Of a stretch of DNA of 64,000 bases, positions 18,407 to 27,482 are shown piece after piece (position 1 is the first letter of the stretch; every line of letters begins with the position of its first letter). Where the stretch lies: positions 62,001 through 126,000 of the forward strand of contig NZ_CP101162.1 of NCBI RefSeq assembly GCF_024298865.1, written 5' to 3'. A model generated the notes under the pieces. That model searched no databases. It was given only the letters and a program-made list of their open reading frames with translations, and was not told the DNA's origin. The position numbers and the translations under genes were made by a program. This DNA comes from Halorarius halobius. GTDB lineage: Archaea > Halobacteriota > Halobacteria > Halobacteriales > Haloarculaceae.

Positions 18407-18904
18407 TCAGAGTATCGCCGGGAAGTAAAACCAGCACAATGCGAGTACTTGACCGACGATTCCCCCGACTAAGAACCCTGCATTCCATACCCTCGAGTCG
18501 GCCCTAAACAGTCCGAACCGAAGCGGAAGCGGGGACACTGGTCGGAAGGGACGAACTGTGTGATCACCGCGACCGACGGTCAGCGCATCCGCCAGCAAAT
18601 GTGAGATGATCCCGAGGAACACTGTTGTCCCGGCGAGCAACGCAATGGGCCATGCAGGGAGATCGACCGGCGCCGCCAGCAGGCCGACGTAGAGCCCTGC
18701 GCAGGCGACCGCGCCGACGCCCAGCGCGAACCAGACGGTGTGCGTCGGCCCGCGGTGGGGGAGCCAATCGTGGTCGTGGTCGAGATCTGGAAGGCGACAG
18801 ACCGCCACCGCGACCATCGTCATGGCGAAGCCGACGATTCCGAACAGTCCTGTCAGTGGGAGCATCAACAGGAGCGCAATTCCTCGATGTCCATCCCTGT
18901 GCAT
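18407..18904 (-). CDS. YdjM/DUF457-type membrane metal-dependent hydrolase-like protein
   Basis: A 165-residue protein with four to five membrane helices and the family motifs: H near the N-terminus (MHRDGHRGIALLL), DLDHDHDWLPHRGPTH (metal-ligand D/H cluster) and a later H-L-L-A-D-A-L-T. Relatives (YdjM, LexA-regulated) are called membrane-bound metal-dependent hydrolases. ATG at 18904 is chosen because it starts with the expected H-G-hydrophobic segment; another ATG at 19012 would add 36 residues. It converges on the exported-protein gene. Confidence 0.8.
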   Translation of the reverse strand: MHRDGHRGIALLLMLPLTGLFGIVGFAMTMVAVAVCRLPDLDHDHDWLPHRGPTHTVWFALGVGAVACAGLYVGLLAAPVDLPAWPIALLAGTTVFLGIISHLLADALTVGRGDHTVRPFRPVSPLPLRFGLFRADSRVWNAGFLVGGIVGQVLALCWFYFPAIL

Positions 18905-19251
18905 CGTACGGTCGGTGCCAGTCCTGATCGGGGCACCCTCCTTCCAAGATTGGGTGACTCCGATATAGTCGTTCTCGGGGTCTGAGAGGCCGTTCCCACG
19001 GAAATCCCACATCGGTCGTTGCTCTGTGGTGATCGGCTCTATTGGGATTAGTGCGAGTCCTTGGACGTTCAAATGTGACTGATTCCAAATGTGTTGTATT
19101 CGTCGTGACCGAAACAGAGGGTGGATGCAGCACCCGATCAATAGTATCTGCGAAAGTCCCAGACAACCTCTACGCACTCTGCATATCGAATAGCCGGAAC
19201 CTCCGGGACTGAGAACGAAGATTGTAGTATCCCCTGGACGATCCGAGTGGT

Positions 19252-19461
19252 ATGAGCGTCTTCAAGGGCCGCCTCACTAGCAGGCTCTCTGACATCGATC
19301 CGGTCGTTGCGATGTGTCTTCCGATCGTGGTTGCCCCCTTTGGATATCTTCTCGGCGGGCTGTTCATCACTCATTTGGTTAGATCGGAGATAGAGGCAGT
19401 TTGGCTGACGACAGTCGCCCTCACCGTCCTCTCTTTCGTCATAGTTTCGTGGCGTTCCTGA
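19252..19461 (+). CDS. Small two-helix membrane protein
   Basis: A 69-residue protein (MSVFKGRLTSRLSDIDPVVA...) with hydrophobic segments at about residues 18-40 and 48-66. No family is recognised. A TAGTATCC box lies about 25 bases upstream. The composition is plausible for a real gene but the evidence is limited to the open frame and topology. Confidence 0.5.
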   Translation: MSVFKGRLTSRLSDIDPVVAMCLPIVVAPFGYLLGGLFITHLVRSEIEAVWLTTVALTVLSFVIVSWRS

Positions 19462-19599
19462 CTCGCGACGGGGACATCACCACTGTACAGCTGGTCGGAA
19501 CTTCCGCTTCGTTTCCAATTGAGTCGAAGTGGGGTGAACACACTGTATTTCCCTCGGTCGTAATGGTGTGAGGGACTCGATAAGCGACTGCTGACCTTA

Positions 19600-19623
19600 C
19601 TGCATTCGCGCGCCGTATCTCGC
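19600..19623 (+). repeat. Short dispersed repeat, copy 1
   Basis: CTGCATTCGCGCGCCGTATC followed by TCGC. It matches the copy at 29745-29768 in 22 of 24 positions and weakly the reverse complement of 28716-28741. Both strong copies lie in gene-free DNA shortly before small membrane-protein genes. Possibly the end of a degraded insertion sequence or a shared regulatory motif. Confidence 0.4.
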
Positions 19624-19708
19624 CCAGCGTTTCTGACAGCGAGCAGAGATCACACAGATTGAATGTACGGATTCTATTGCTAATTCCTATAGTTCGTTCC
19701 CATCGGCT

Positions 19709-19745
19709 CGTCGCACGCCGCAACTGTGCGCATCGCGCACTCTGT
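19709..19745 (+). promoter_or_regulatory. Shared upstream element, copy C
   Basis: CGTCGCACGCCGCAACTGTGCG at 19709-19730 followed by CGCGCACTCTGTG. CGCAACTGTGCG matches CGCAACCCTGCG and CGCAACCGTGCG at the other two pilin-like loci. It ends about 37 bases before the ATG at 19782. Confidence 0.5.
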
Positions 19746-19781
19746 GAGAGTACTTGTGTTCAGTCCGCTTTCTTCTCTCAG

Positions 19782-20282
19782 ATGCCGTCGGTTGCCGACC
19801 TCGTTGACCCCGCGTTCAGACTGTACACAGTCGCCGAGGTGACGGCCCGATACCTTTCACTCATCCTGCTAGTTGTCGGGCTCATCGGCTATTTCACCGC
19901 GAGGGCGAACTCTCGAAGAGCAGTTCGATATCGTGGGATGATCACCGGCTCGGCTGCAGCGTTGGTCGCGATTATCGGCTTGTCCGCGTTCTACGACCTC
20001 GTCGCGTTCGTGATGGGTGGCTCCGGGTTTCTCCCGCCTGGCTGGCCCTACGGGTCGGCCGGTAGCGCTGGGTTGCTCTCGATCGCTCAGGCTGCGTCGG
20101 GGATGCTCTCGTACATCGGCCTTGCGTGCTTCTCGCTCGGGGCCGCGCTATGGGCCGCAGGGACGCCTCGAGGACGGACGTGGACCCGCGGCTATCACGG
20201 GATCATGTGGGGACTTGCGATGATCGGCGCTTCGATGGGCGGACTGCTGTTCACCGTCTTTGCTGGTGTCTTTGGGATGTAA
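19782..20282 (+). CDS. Membrane protein, tandem pilin-like hairpins (paralogue 2)
   Basis: A 166-residue protein with four helices arranged as two helix-basic loop-helix units: about residues 23-75 (SLILLVVGLIGYFTARANSR) and about 108-165 (YIGLACFSLGAALWAAGTPR). Each resembles the single hairpin of the proteins at 15626 and 57457, suggesting internal duplication of a VirB2/TrbC-like pilin fold. No signal-peptidase site is obvious. ATG 19782 is chosen because it follows the shared upstream element; the longer open frame is non-protein-like. No partner surface protein lies beside it. Confidence 0.65.
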   Translation: MPSVADLVDPAFRLYTVAEVTARYLSLILLVVGLIGYFTARANSRRAVRYRGMITGSAAALVAIIGLSAFYDLVAFVMGGSGFLPPGWPYGSAGSAGLLSIAQAASGMLSYIGLACFSLGAALWAAGTPRGRTWTRGYHGIMWGLAMIGASMGGLLFTVFAGVFGM

Positions 20283-20358
20283 CCACCCCACTCTTCTCTG
20301 AGGATACCCCTTGCAGAGCTCTCTTCAAGTAACGAGTCAGTCGGTGAAACCTGGGATA

Positions 20359-20526
20359 TTACAGGTCGCGGGGCTGGACCGTCTTCCGGTCGTTTGCTTC
20401 GGCCCGACGGGCTGCGTCGTCCAACAGTTCGGCAACGTCCTCATCGAGGGCGTCGTAGAAATCTGCAGCCACATTCATCTCGTCGAGCTGTTCCTTCACG
20501 GCGGATTTGACGATCAGGTCTGCCAT
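20359..20526 (-). CDS. DUF1931 histone-fold protein
   Basis: A 55-residue protein, MADLIVKSAVKEQLDEMNVA...ending RRAEANDRKTVQPRDL. This matches the very small haloarchaeal DUF1931 family, which has a histone-like fold and the conserved AxxNxRKTVxPRDL end. It is likely a chromatin-associated or DNA-binding protein. The start at 20526 is preferred; ATG 20532 would add Met-Arg. It is divergent from the PadR regulator at 20653 with about 125 bases between them, which may share a promoter region. Confidence 0.88.
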   Translation of the reverse strand: MADLIVKSAVKEQLDEMNVAADFYDALDEDVAELLDDAARRAEANDRKTVQPRDL

Positions 20527-20652
20527 ACGCATGGGCTGTTCTTCCGTCGTCTGTATAAACGTACAGGTGTTGATTTGCGAGTACGTGCCCTGCTTGCCCC
20601 GTTCACGAGCAACAGACGTATGTCGTTACACAAGCTATCAACGGCTGGAACA

Positions 20653-20946
20653 ATGTACGACCTGACGGGATTTCAGCGCGACCTCCTGTATGTGATTGCT
20701 GGCCTCGACGAGCCCCACGGTCTCGCTATCAAGGAGGAACTTGAGGACTACTACGAGAAGGAGATCCATCATGGCCGTCTCTACCCGAACCTTGATACCC
20801 TCGTCGAGAAGGGGCTCGTCGAGAAAGGGGAGAAAGACCGCCGGACAAACGTATATACACTCACGCGCCGCGGGCGCCGTGAAATCGAAGCCCGCCGTGA
20901 ATGGGAGTCTCAGTACATCGAGATTGCAGAGTCTGCGTCCGCGTAG
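20653..20946 (+). CDS. PadR-family transcriptional regulator
   Basis: A 97-residue winged-helix regulator beginning MYDLTGFQRDLLYVIAGLDE. The recognition helix region is HGRLYPNLDTLVEKGLVEKG and the wing DRRTNVYTLTRRGRREIE. PadR proteins repress membrane-stress, transport or detoxification genes on ligand binding. The C-terminal dimerisation helix is short, as in the haloarchaeal subgroup. The start is set at this motif because the longer frame upstream is antisense to DUF1931. Confidence 0.92.
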   Translation: MYDLTGFQRDLLYVIAGLDEPHGLAIKEELEDYYEKEIHHGRLYPNLDTLVEKGLVEKGEKDRRTNVYTLTRRGRREIEARREWESQYIEIAESASA

Positions 20947-21043
20947 ATTCACTCACACGGGTCACCTATGCGAACCCGTTCCTACAGGAGGGTTCTGGTA
21001 GACGTCGCAATAGCCGATGACTCGTCGAATATGTCTCTCGTGT

Positions 21044-21238
21044 ATGGATGAATCGTTCGTGCGTTTCGGCATCATCATCTTCGGGGTCAGTATCGCGACT
21101 CGAATCGTGGCAGGTGTCTTTCTTCGAGACCCTAGTGCCGTCCTGTTCTACGTGGGGGGTGTGACACTTCTCTCGATTCCGTTTGCGTACTATCTGGTCT
21201 TTCGAGCCGACTACGACATATTTCAAGAGTATACCTGA
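21044..21238 (+). CDS. Small membrane protein
   Basis: A 64-residue protein, MDESFVRFGIIIFGVSIATR..., with two helices at about residues 6-25 and 32-55. An earlier ATG at 21017 would add a Cys-containing nine-residue leader. It ends 14 bases before the DUF3267 gene and on the same strand, so the two may be co-transcribed. The family is not recognised. Confidence 0.55.
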   Translation: MDESFVRFGIIIFGVSIATRIVAGVFLRDPSAVLFYVGGVTLLSIPFAYYLVFRADYDIFQEYT

Positions 21239-21252
21239 CATGACTGTTCAGT

Positions 21253-22167
21253 ATGGCTGCCGGTAACAGCGGCGACTCAGAGACGGTCCTCGCGGATCTC
21301 GAACTAACGCGAGGACTCACGATCCAGATGACTGCGATCGGCACGCTCGGGATGATCGTCGGCTGGGCAGTGTTCAGTTCTCTCTACCAGGCTATGACAG
21401 GACATCCAGCGAGCTTCCAGTTTGCGCCGCCGGGTATCGGGTGGTGGACTGACGCGTTGAACGTGCTGGTTATCGTGATTCTGGCGACCGTCTTTATCGT
21501 TCCACACGAGTGGCTTCACGGGCTCGCCATTCGGTACTACGGTGGCAAGGCACGCTATGGTGTCGGAATCGCGCATTTCATTCTGCCATACGCGTATGCG
21601 ACGACGGATCACGAATTCTCGCGGAACCAGTTCGTGGTGGTTCTCCTAACGCCGCTCGTCGTCCTGACGCTCCTCGGGGTGCCTCTCATGATCGCCTTCG
21701 AGTGGGGCTGGTTGATCGTCCCGCTCACGTTGAACGCTGCGGGAGCGGTCGCGGACATCTGGATGACGTTGATGGTACTGAGCTATCCCTCCCATATCCG
21801 AATAGTGGATCACGAAGATGGCGTTCGAATTCTCGGGCGTAGCGCTGACCGTCCGCGATCACTCTCGATTACGACACTCGTCTGGGACGCTCTTTCTGGT
21901 GCTGCTGTAGCTGTGTTTGGGAGCCTAATCCTGTTAGCAATTGGCGGCCCGATCCTCTTGTCGCTGCTCGGTGTTGAGTCGCTTACCGTCGGTACCCCCG
22001 GTACGATCACGTACCTGTTCTCCTTCACCAATACGCCAACCGAGATCTCCTTCGGTGTCGGTCCCGGTGTACTAAGTCTCGGTGCGACACTCGGACTCGG
22101 CTATGCGTTTCTCCGGAGCTACCTCCGAGGCAAGCGCCCCGTTACGACAACCGTGGAATCCGAGTAA
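21253..22167 (+). CDS. DUF3267-type putative zinc membrane peptidase
   Basis: A 304-residue protein with about seven membrane helices. The zincin motif HEWLH is at about residues 85-89 (IVPHEWLHGLAIRYYGG) and a downstream conserved segment HFILPYAYATTD and N-A-A-G-A-V-A-D-I supplies other family positions. DUF3267 proteins are predicted metallopeptidases of the membrane, related to site-2-protease-like enzymes; substrates are unknown. The PadR regulator and a small membrane protein lie just upstream, suggesting regulated expression. Confidence 0.85.
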   Translation: MAAGNSGDSETVLADLELTRGLTIQMTAIGTLGMIVGWAVFSSLYQAMTGHPASFQFAPPGIGWWTDALNVLVIVILATVFIVPHEWLHGLAIRYYGGKARYGVGIAHFILPYAYATTDHEFSRNQFVVVLLTPLVVLTLLGVPLMIAFEWGWLIVPLTLNAAGAVADIWMTLMVLSYPSHIRIVDHEDGVRILGRSADRPRSLSITTLVWDALSGAAVAVFGSLILLAIGGPILLSLLGVESLTVGTPGTITYLFSFTNTPTEISFGVGPGVLSLGATLGLGYAFLRSYLRGKRPVTTTVESE

Positions 22168-22188
22168 CTAGGATCCGGTTGGCTGGGC

Positions 22189-22539
22189 TCAATTGTGGGT
22201 CTCGATAAGCGCTCCGAGTGTCGCTAATCCAATACTCAACCCGAGCGTTTCGACGTAGAGGACGGACGCCGTCCCTCCCTGTACCGGAATCACTCTGATC
22301 GTTGCGAAGGCACAGGCGATGAGCAGCAGGCTCATTCCCTCAAGCCAGCGATCACGTCCATCTAGTCCCCTGAACGAGACCGAAAAGCCTGCTGGATAGC
22401 CGATGGCCGTCCACCCGACGATACCCCACACGAGACCACAGAGTCCGGCGAGTCGCGGACCGACACCGAAGACGACGTTCGCTGCCCCACCGGTAAAGAC
22501 AGCGATTACAGTACCGCTGATCCAGGGTCGAAGGTACAT
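22189..22539 (-). CDS. Four-helix membrane protein
   Basis: A 116-residue protein, MYLRPWISGTVIAVFTGGAA..., with four hydrophobic segments spread over its length. No known motif is seen. It is convergent with the DUF3267 gene and 81 bases downstream of a CPBP protease gene on the same strand, so it may be the second gene of that transcript. Confidence 0.6.
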   Translation of the reverse strand: MYLRPWISGTVIAVFTGGAANVVFGVGPRLAGLCGLVWGIVGWTAIGYPAGFSVSFRGLDGRDRWLEGMSLLLIACAFATIRVIPVQGGTASVLYVETLGLSIGLATLGALIETHN

Positions 22540-22620
22540 ACACGCGTCTCAACGGTGAGTTATACAAAATTAGGTGGGCTTTCTTCGGGGAGATGCTGAC
22601 GCTGGTCGGCATCTGTGCCG

Positions 22621-23334
22621 CTAGATCGACAGGTACGAGAGTCCCATCAACACGACATTGTACGTCGCGTGCGTCACGATGGGGACTGTGAGGTTGCCGG
22701 TGTATTCGTACAGTGCACCGAACACGCAGCCGACGACGACGATGAGTGCTGCGCCCGCGAACACCGGGAGCAGTGCCCCCGAATAATTCGCGAGGTGCAT
22801 CGACCCGAACAGGAGACTCGACCCTGCGATCGCTGGGACTGGCCCGACCCGCTGCCGAAGACGGCCCTGAATGACACCGCGAAAGAGCCACTCCTCTGCG
22901 GGTGCGACGAGGACCACCGAGAGCGCAGCCAATCCGAGTAGGAACGTCGGATTCCGCGTGGCGATGTCGCCGATGACTGACTGTGGCAGTAGGTCGAGAA
23001 CGGTCAGCAAGACCGACAGCACGGTCGCGACCACCAGCGCGGCGACGGTTCCGCCGAGTACGACGAGGAGCTGTCGGCCTGACGGGCGTGCGATGGTGAC
23101 CGAGACGCCACGGAGCCTGCAGTAGGCGTATCCGACGACGAGGAATGCGACCTGGCCCGCAGCCGTGGACCCGATGAGGACTATCGTCGTTTCGATCCCG
23201 TATCCCAGCACGAGCATCGGGACGATGAACGCGACACCGGCGACCACCGAGATGAGAAACGCGACGATAGTGAGCCCCACCAGTTCCGCGACTGGACGAA
23301 CGAGGCCAGCGCGACGGGTGTCGACGTTCGACAT
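22621..23334 (-). CDS. CPBP-family intramembrane protease
   Basis: A 237-residue protein with about eight helices. The CPBP motifs are present: EEWLFRGVIQGRL (EExxxR) at about residue 150, FGSMHLAN (FxxxH) at about 185 and THATYN (HxxxN-like) near 225. The family contains Rce1-like CAAX proteases and bacteriocin-processing or immunity proteins. ATG 23334 is used; a GTG nine bases upstream is possible. It is the first of three intact CPBP genes in the window. Confidence 0.9.
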   Translation of the reverse strand: MSNVDTRRAGLVRPVAELVGLTIVAFLISVVAGVAFIVPMLVLGYGIETTIVLIGSTAAGQVAFLVVGYAYCRLRGVSVTIARPSGRQLLVVLGGTVAALVVATVLSVLLTVLDLLPQSVIGDIATRNPTFLLGLAALSVVLVAPAEEWLFRGVIQGRLRQRVGPVPAIAGSSLLFGSMHLANYSGALLPVFAGAALIVVVGCVFGALYEYTGNLTVPIVTHATYNVVLMGLSYLSI

Positions 23335-23441
23335 GGACGACACGACCGCCGCGAGTCAGGTAGGCGTTTGGGAAACCCCTTCGGCAGACGGCACCGAACG
23401 ACAACCCGATACTGGAAACAGCCACCACGGCAGCAACCGCA

Positions 23442-24566
23442 TCACCCGTACACGAGGAGCGCGAGTCCGGCGACGCTCGCGAGGTTGACGACCGCGTGGA
23501 CGACCGTACTCGCGGTCGTTCCCCATCGGTGTCGGACGAGTCCGAGGGCGGCCGCGAGTACCAGCACCGTCGGCACCCGTGCGAGCGACGCGTCGAGCAC
23601 CGCGTGTTTGGCCGTGAACAGTATCGCTGTGACGGCGATGCCGACCGCCGGCTCCCACGCCTCGACCAGTGCCGACTGGACGACGCTGCGCCAGGCCAGT
23701 TCCTCCGTCACCGGCGCAACGATCCCATGGGCGAACGCGAACAGTGCGAACACCCACAACCCGGCTTCGAGGTCGGTGAGCAGGAATCCGAACGCCGCGA
23801 CTGTCGTATCCGTCCCGGTGAGTGACGCGACGAGGAGGCCGACACCCTGCACGGCGAGAGTCGTCACCACTCCCGCTGCTATCCCCGCGCCCACGATACG
23901 GCCGGTCGTCCGGTAATCCCACTTCTCGCGGTCGATGCCGACGCGACGGCCGGCCCGGACCGCGAACAGCGCGGCGACCGGGAAGCCGACGACCGTCGCC
24001 ACGAGGGCTCCGACGAACGTGTTATCGAGGGTGGTCCCGACCGTCGCCCCGAGACCCACCCCGAACAGGAGTTCGATCACCGTCCAGCCACCGGCGACAA
24101 TCAGTCCCGCACGAGCGAGCGGTGAAAGCTGTGACGGCGATAACGCACGGCTGACTCGCGGCCGGGCACCGATCCAGCCAGCCCCGAGCGTGACTCCGAC
24201 CGCGACGGCAGTGCCCGGAAGGCCAAACAGTAGCGGATACGAGACCGGGTCTCCCTGAGCGAGAAAGACCTGGCCGCGGACGAACAGGAACACTCCAGTG
24301 AGCCCGCCCGCGACGAGTGCTGGCCAGGGCCACTGCCTGCGATACCGGACACCGAGAGCGAGGCCGACCGGGAGTGCAACGACAGCGACGGCGGTGAGTG
24401 TTCCGGCGTCAACTATCGCGTCCGAAAGAACGTTCGACGCGCTCGCGGCCACGACGATCGTCGCGACGATGCCGACAAGGCTCGCGCCAACACCTGCACC
24501 GAAGAGTCGGACTGGACTGACGGATCCACCCGTCGTCTCGGCGTCACCCCGCCCCTCGAGTCCCAT
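23442..24566 (-). CDS. CPBP-family intramembrane protease (long form)
   Basis: A 374-residue protein with ten or more helices; the C-terminal half carries CPBP motifs TEELAWRSVVQSALVE (EExxxR), FTAKHAVLD (FxxxH) and VHAVVNLAS. The N-terminal half adds about four helices not needed for catalysis. It is transcribed toward the neighbouring CPBP gene on the same strand, 107 bases apart. It is a probable membrane peptidase of unknown substrate. Confidence 0.85.
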   Translation of the reverse strand: MGLEGRGDAETTGGSVSPVRLFGAGVGASLVGIVATIVVAASASNVLSDAIVDAGTLTAVAVVALPVGLALGVRYRRQWPWPALVAGGLTGVFLFVRGQVFLAQGDPVSYPLLFGLPGTAVAVGVTLGAGWIGARPRVSRALSPSQLSPLARAGLIVAGGWTVIELLFGVGLGATVGTTLDNTFVGALVATVVGFPVAALFAVRAGRRVGIDREKWDYRTTGRIVGAGIAAGVVTTLAVQGVGLLVASLTGTDTTVAAFGFLLTDLEAGLWVFALFAFAHGIVAPVTEELAWRSVVQSALVEAWEPAVGIAVTAILFTAKHAVLDASLARVPTVLVLAAALGLVRHRWGTTASTVVHAVVNLASVAGLALLVYG

Positions 24567-24819
24567 TGTCGGTCACGGTCGATGCTTCGACCATCTTGAT
24601 TATATATCCTGTCCGAGCGTCCGACGGACGGGACGCTTTCCGCTTCGTTCCAAAACGACTGGTCCGTAGGTGTGGCTATGTGATCGAACAGCCATCCGTC
24701 TGATAGTAGATGATGCGATGCCTACCGCGAGGCTCGCCCGCGAGGAAGTCGAAGACAGTATGTATTGCGACGGCCAGTCTCAACGACTGAACGTTCACAG
24801 CAAATCCGAGAGGTTCCAG

Positions 24820-26586
24820 TCACATCGGTGGCGAGTAGCTATCGAATCGTCGCAACGCGACCCAGTATGAGAGGATGGCGACGGTAACAGCACCGACGAC
24901 GAGGAGACTGCCAGTGGTGAGTCGGAACGAGTCGGTCCCGATGGACTGGATAGCCGTTCCGATGCCGTGAAACCACGCCCCCACGTCCGAGAGGACTCCG
25001 CTCCCCCCACCAGTAGCTAGCTGCAGGAGCGCAGCCGGGAGGAAGCCGATGAGGCCCGCGATGAGCGTTCGAGCGAGTTGTGGTTCGAGGAGGAGTACCG
25101 CCAGAAGCGCTCCTGGAATCGTCACACCCAGGAAATGGAATGCGGTCGTCAGCAACCGTGGCGGGATCACTTCACGACTCTGTCCGATACTGATCGCGCT
25201 GAACCGCGGAAACCACAGCCCGACAGCTGGCGCTGTTGTGACGGCGACGAGGGTCGTCAGGAGACTCACTCCCAAGAGTCCAATCGTGACCGGCAGTTCG
25301 AACGATCCGACGAGTGCCGTACCCCCGGTCACGAGTACAACGACCGGAACCCCGAACAACAGGCCGGGAAGCATCAGTCCGCGGACGTAGGCAGTCCCCG
25401 ATACCGAGATGAGCGTGACGGGGAGAACTGTGCCTTCGTCTCCGAGTGGATTCATGGCAAACGTCGCGCCTGCCATCCAGGGCAAGAGGACGGCAGCGGC
25501 AGGCGCGAAGACCATCCAGGGGGATACGGCCTGCATTCCCGAGCTAACCAAGCCACTGCCCACCATCACGACGGGCAACAGCAGGAAGTTGAGCCGCCGG
25601 GGATCGCGTCGCGTTCGTAAGAGAGTCCACTGGGCGACCCGGCGGGTGGGCTGGGAGATTCCCCGCGGAATCCCAAGCGGTGCGATCGCGTCTGCCAACG
25701 CCGTTCGAGTCCCATCTTGCTTGGGCGTGGTATGTTCGGGGTCTACGTCTGTCTCTTTCTCACCGCTGACAGGGTCTGTGAACCAGAGTCGAGTCGCCTC
25801 ACGTTCGACAAGTACGATTCCGCCGACTACGACGAGTAGGCTTCCGCCCACAGCGACGCCCGCTCGCGTCATCGATCCTCGAACGGGGCTGCCGATGACG
25901 GCGAGATCGACGAACCATCCGACCGGGAGAATGGCGAGCGACTCCTGTCCGACCGCGCCGAACTGTGGCAGTGTCACGAGTAGGTAGCCTCCCATCGCAA
26001 CGACGACGGCAATCCCGCCCAAGGCCGTTTTGTGGCGGGCGACGAACGGGAAGGTGGCGATCACTAGCGCGATCGCGTAGCCAAGAGCCATCCCAACGAG
26101 GACAGCAGTGAGACCGAGGAGGAGGGCGGCGAGTGGTATCAGGAGAATACTCACCAGTGAGCCGAACAGGTAGACGACGCCGCCCGTCAGGACCAGGACT
26201 GGAAGCCCGAGATACGCGAGGACGCGGAGTGTCTCGGCGACCAGTAGTCCGCCAACGACCGTTCTGGCAGAGACGGTCGTGAGCATGAGCGGTTCGGCGT
26301 CGATGCGTGGCCGGGCAGAAACGACACGCTGGGTGGCGATAAACACGCCAAACAGCCACAGAAGCGCGACTGTTCCACGGGCGACCGGCGGGAGTGAAAC
26401 TGTTCCGACGTTTCGAATCGCTCCCGAAAAGAGGTAGATGAACCCGACGAGCATGAGCGACGGGAAGACGAGTCCCGCTGCCATGAGGAACGCTCTCGCT
26501 TTATCCTGCCAGATTGCTCTGACTGAACGACGGAATTCGAAGACGCCGACCCGGAGTGCGTGCTGCGGCCACTTCGACTCAGCCAT
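24820..26586 (-). CDS. ABC-2-type exporter permease
   Basis: A 588-residue protein with about twelve membrane helices in two halves joined by a polar segment (EKETDVDPEHTTPKQDGTR). It begins MAESKWPQHALRVGVFEFRRS, a typical start for large haloarchaeal ABC-2 permeases. The ATG overlaps the upstream ATPase stop by 8 bases (ATGGCTGA), so the two are translationally coupled and form one exporter. The cargo is unknown; peptide or drug efflux is a common role. Confidence 0.85.
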   Translation of the reverse strand: MAESKWPQHALRVGVFEFRRSVRAIWQDKARAFLMAAGLVFPSLMLVGFIYLFSGAIRNVGTVSLPPVARGTVALLWLFGVFIATQRVVSARPRIDAEPLMLTTVSARTVVGGLLVAETLRVLAYLGLPVLVLTGGVVYLFGSLVSILLIPLAALLLGLTAVLVGMALGYAIALVIATFPFVARHKTALGGIAVVVAMGGYLLVTLPQFGAVGQESLAILPVGWFVDLAVIGSPVRGSMTRAGVAVGGSLLVVVGGIVLVEREATRLWFTDPVSGEKETDVDPEHTTPKQDGTRTALADAIAPLGIPRGISQPTRRVAQWTLLRTRRDPRRLNFLLLPVVMVGSGLVSSGMQAVSPWMVFAPAAAVLLPWMAGATFAMNPLGDEGTVLPVTLISVSGTAYVRGLMLPGLLFGVPVVVLVTGGTALVGSFELPVTIGLLGVSLLTTLVAVTTAPAVGLWFPRFSAISIGQSREVIPPRLLTTAFHFLGVTIPGALLAVLLLEPQLARTLIAGLIGFLPAALLQLATGGGSGVLSDVGAWFHGIGTAIQSIGTDSFRLTTGSLLVVGAVTVAILSYWVALRRFDSYSPPM

Positions 26587-27346
26587 GTGTCGCCTCCGCG
26601 TCGTCCTCGGCGGGATCGGAACTCGTGATTTCCAGGAAGGCCTCTTCGAGCGTCCGCGTCTCGCCAGTCTCGGCACGCTGCGTCAGTTGGTCGGGGGCAT
26701 CTTCAGCGACGAGCCGGCCATCGTAGAGGATCCCGACGGTGTCGGCGACTGCTTCGACGACGGGGAGGATGTGCGTCGAGAGAAAGACCGTGGTGCCCTG
26801 GTCGGTGAGCTCGCCGATGAGTTCGCGAATGGTCCGTGCGGCTCGCGGGTCAAGTCCGGACGTGGGTTCGTCGAGGAATGCGACGTCAGGGTCGTGGAGG
26901 ATTGCCTGTATGTACGCCACTTTCTGTCGCATTCCTTTCGAGTAATCCGCGATGCGGGTCGCCGCGTCATCCGGCGAGAGGTCGAGACGGCCGAGTAGTT
27001 CGTCGATTCGTTCCTTCGTCTGTTGCTCGGGGAGGTCACGGAGTCCAGCGACGTACTCCAGTTGTTCGTAGGCAGTGGCCTGCTCGTACAGCGGAGGTTC
27101 TTCGGGCAGATACCCGATATGCGGCCGGAGGGCATCCCGATCCGTGACTGGGACATCGGCGACGGTGGCTGACCCACTAGTCGGCGTCGTGAGGCCGGTA
27201 AGCATCCGCATCGTCGTCGTCTTCCCGGCCCCATTCGGGCCGAGGAAGCCATACACCGTGCCATCGGGGACAGAGAGGTTGAGTTGATCAACGGCTATCG
27301 TCGAACCGTACTGTTTGGTCAGGGCGGAGGTCTCGATAGCGGGCAT
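26579..27346 (-). CDS. ABC transporter ATP-binding protein
   Basis: A complete 255-residue ATPase: Walker A GPNGAGKT at residues 36-43, signature YSKGMRQK at 135-142, Walker B VAFLDE at 155-160 followed by PTSGLD, and an H-loop STHILP near 200. It belongs to the CcmA/DrrA-like group that works with ABC-2 permeases. It is the first gene of the two-gene exporter operon with the permease at 24820-26586. Confidence 0.95.
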   Translation of the reverse strand: MPAIETSALTKQYGSTIAVDQLNLSVPDGTVYGFLGPNGAGKTTTMRMLTGLTTPTSGSATVADVPVTDRDALRPHIGYLPEEPPLYEQATAYEQLEYVAGLRDLPEQQTKERIDELLGRLDLSPDDAATRIADYSKGMRQKVAYIQAILHDPDVAFLDEPTSGLDPRAARTIRELIGELTDQGTTVFLSTHILPVVEAVADTVGILYDGRLVAEDAPDQLTQRAETGETRTLEEAFLEITSSDPAEDDAEATHG

Positions 27347-27482
27347 TGATCCAATTAGGGAGGATGTCGATTGCTCAGCAGATATAGGTGGTCATGCGAC
27401 AACTCATCTAAACCCACTCTCCTGCGAAGTCAAGAGTTTGATCGTCAGCCTACGGTGGGCGTGCCGATGACGCAGACGCGGA

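Larger units (their letters stand above)
19462..19781. other. Intergenic region with a repeat relic and shared element
   Basis: No gene is supported. It contains a 24-base motif (19600-19623) that recurs at 29745-29768 and the copy C of the shared pilin-gene upstream element (19709-19745). The rest shows nothing I can name. Confidence 0.45.

Noticed and set aside
20311..20652. N-terminal extension of the PadR protein
   Set aside because: The extension is antisense to the DUF1931 gene and lacks haloarchaeal protein composition; the PadR family starts at MYDLTGFQ.
22352..23428. Long minus-strand frame of 358 codons
   Set aside because: It overlaps the CPBP gene in another frame and encodes Arg/Ser-rich sequence without helices, typical of antisense or out-of-frame reading of GC-rich genes.
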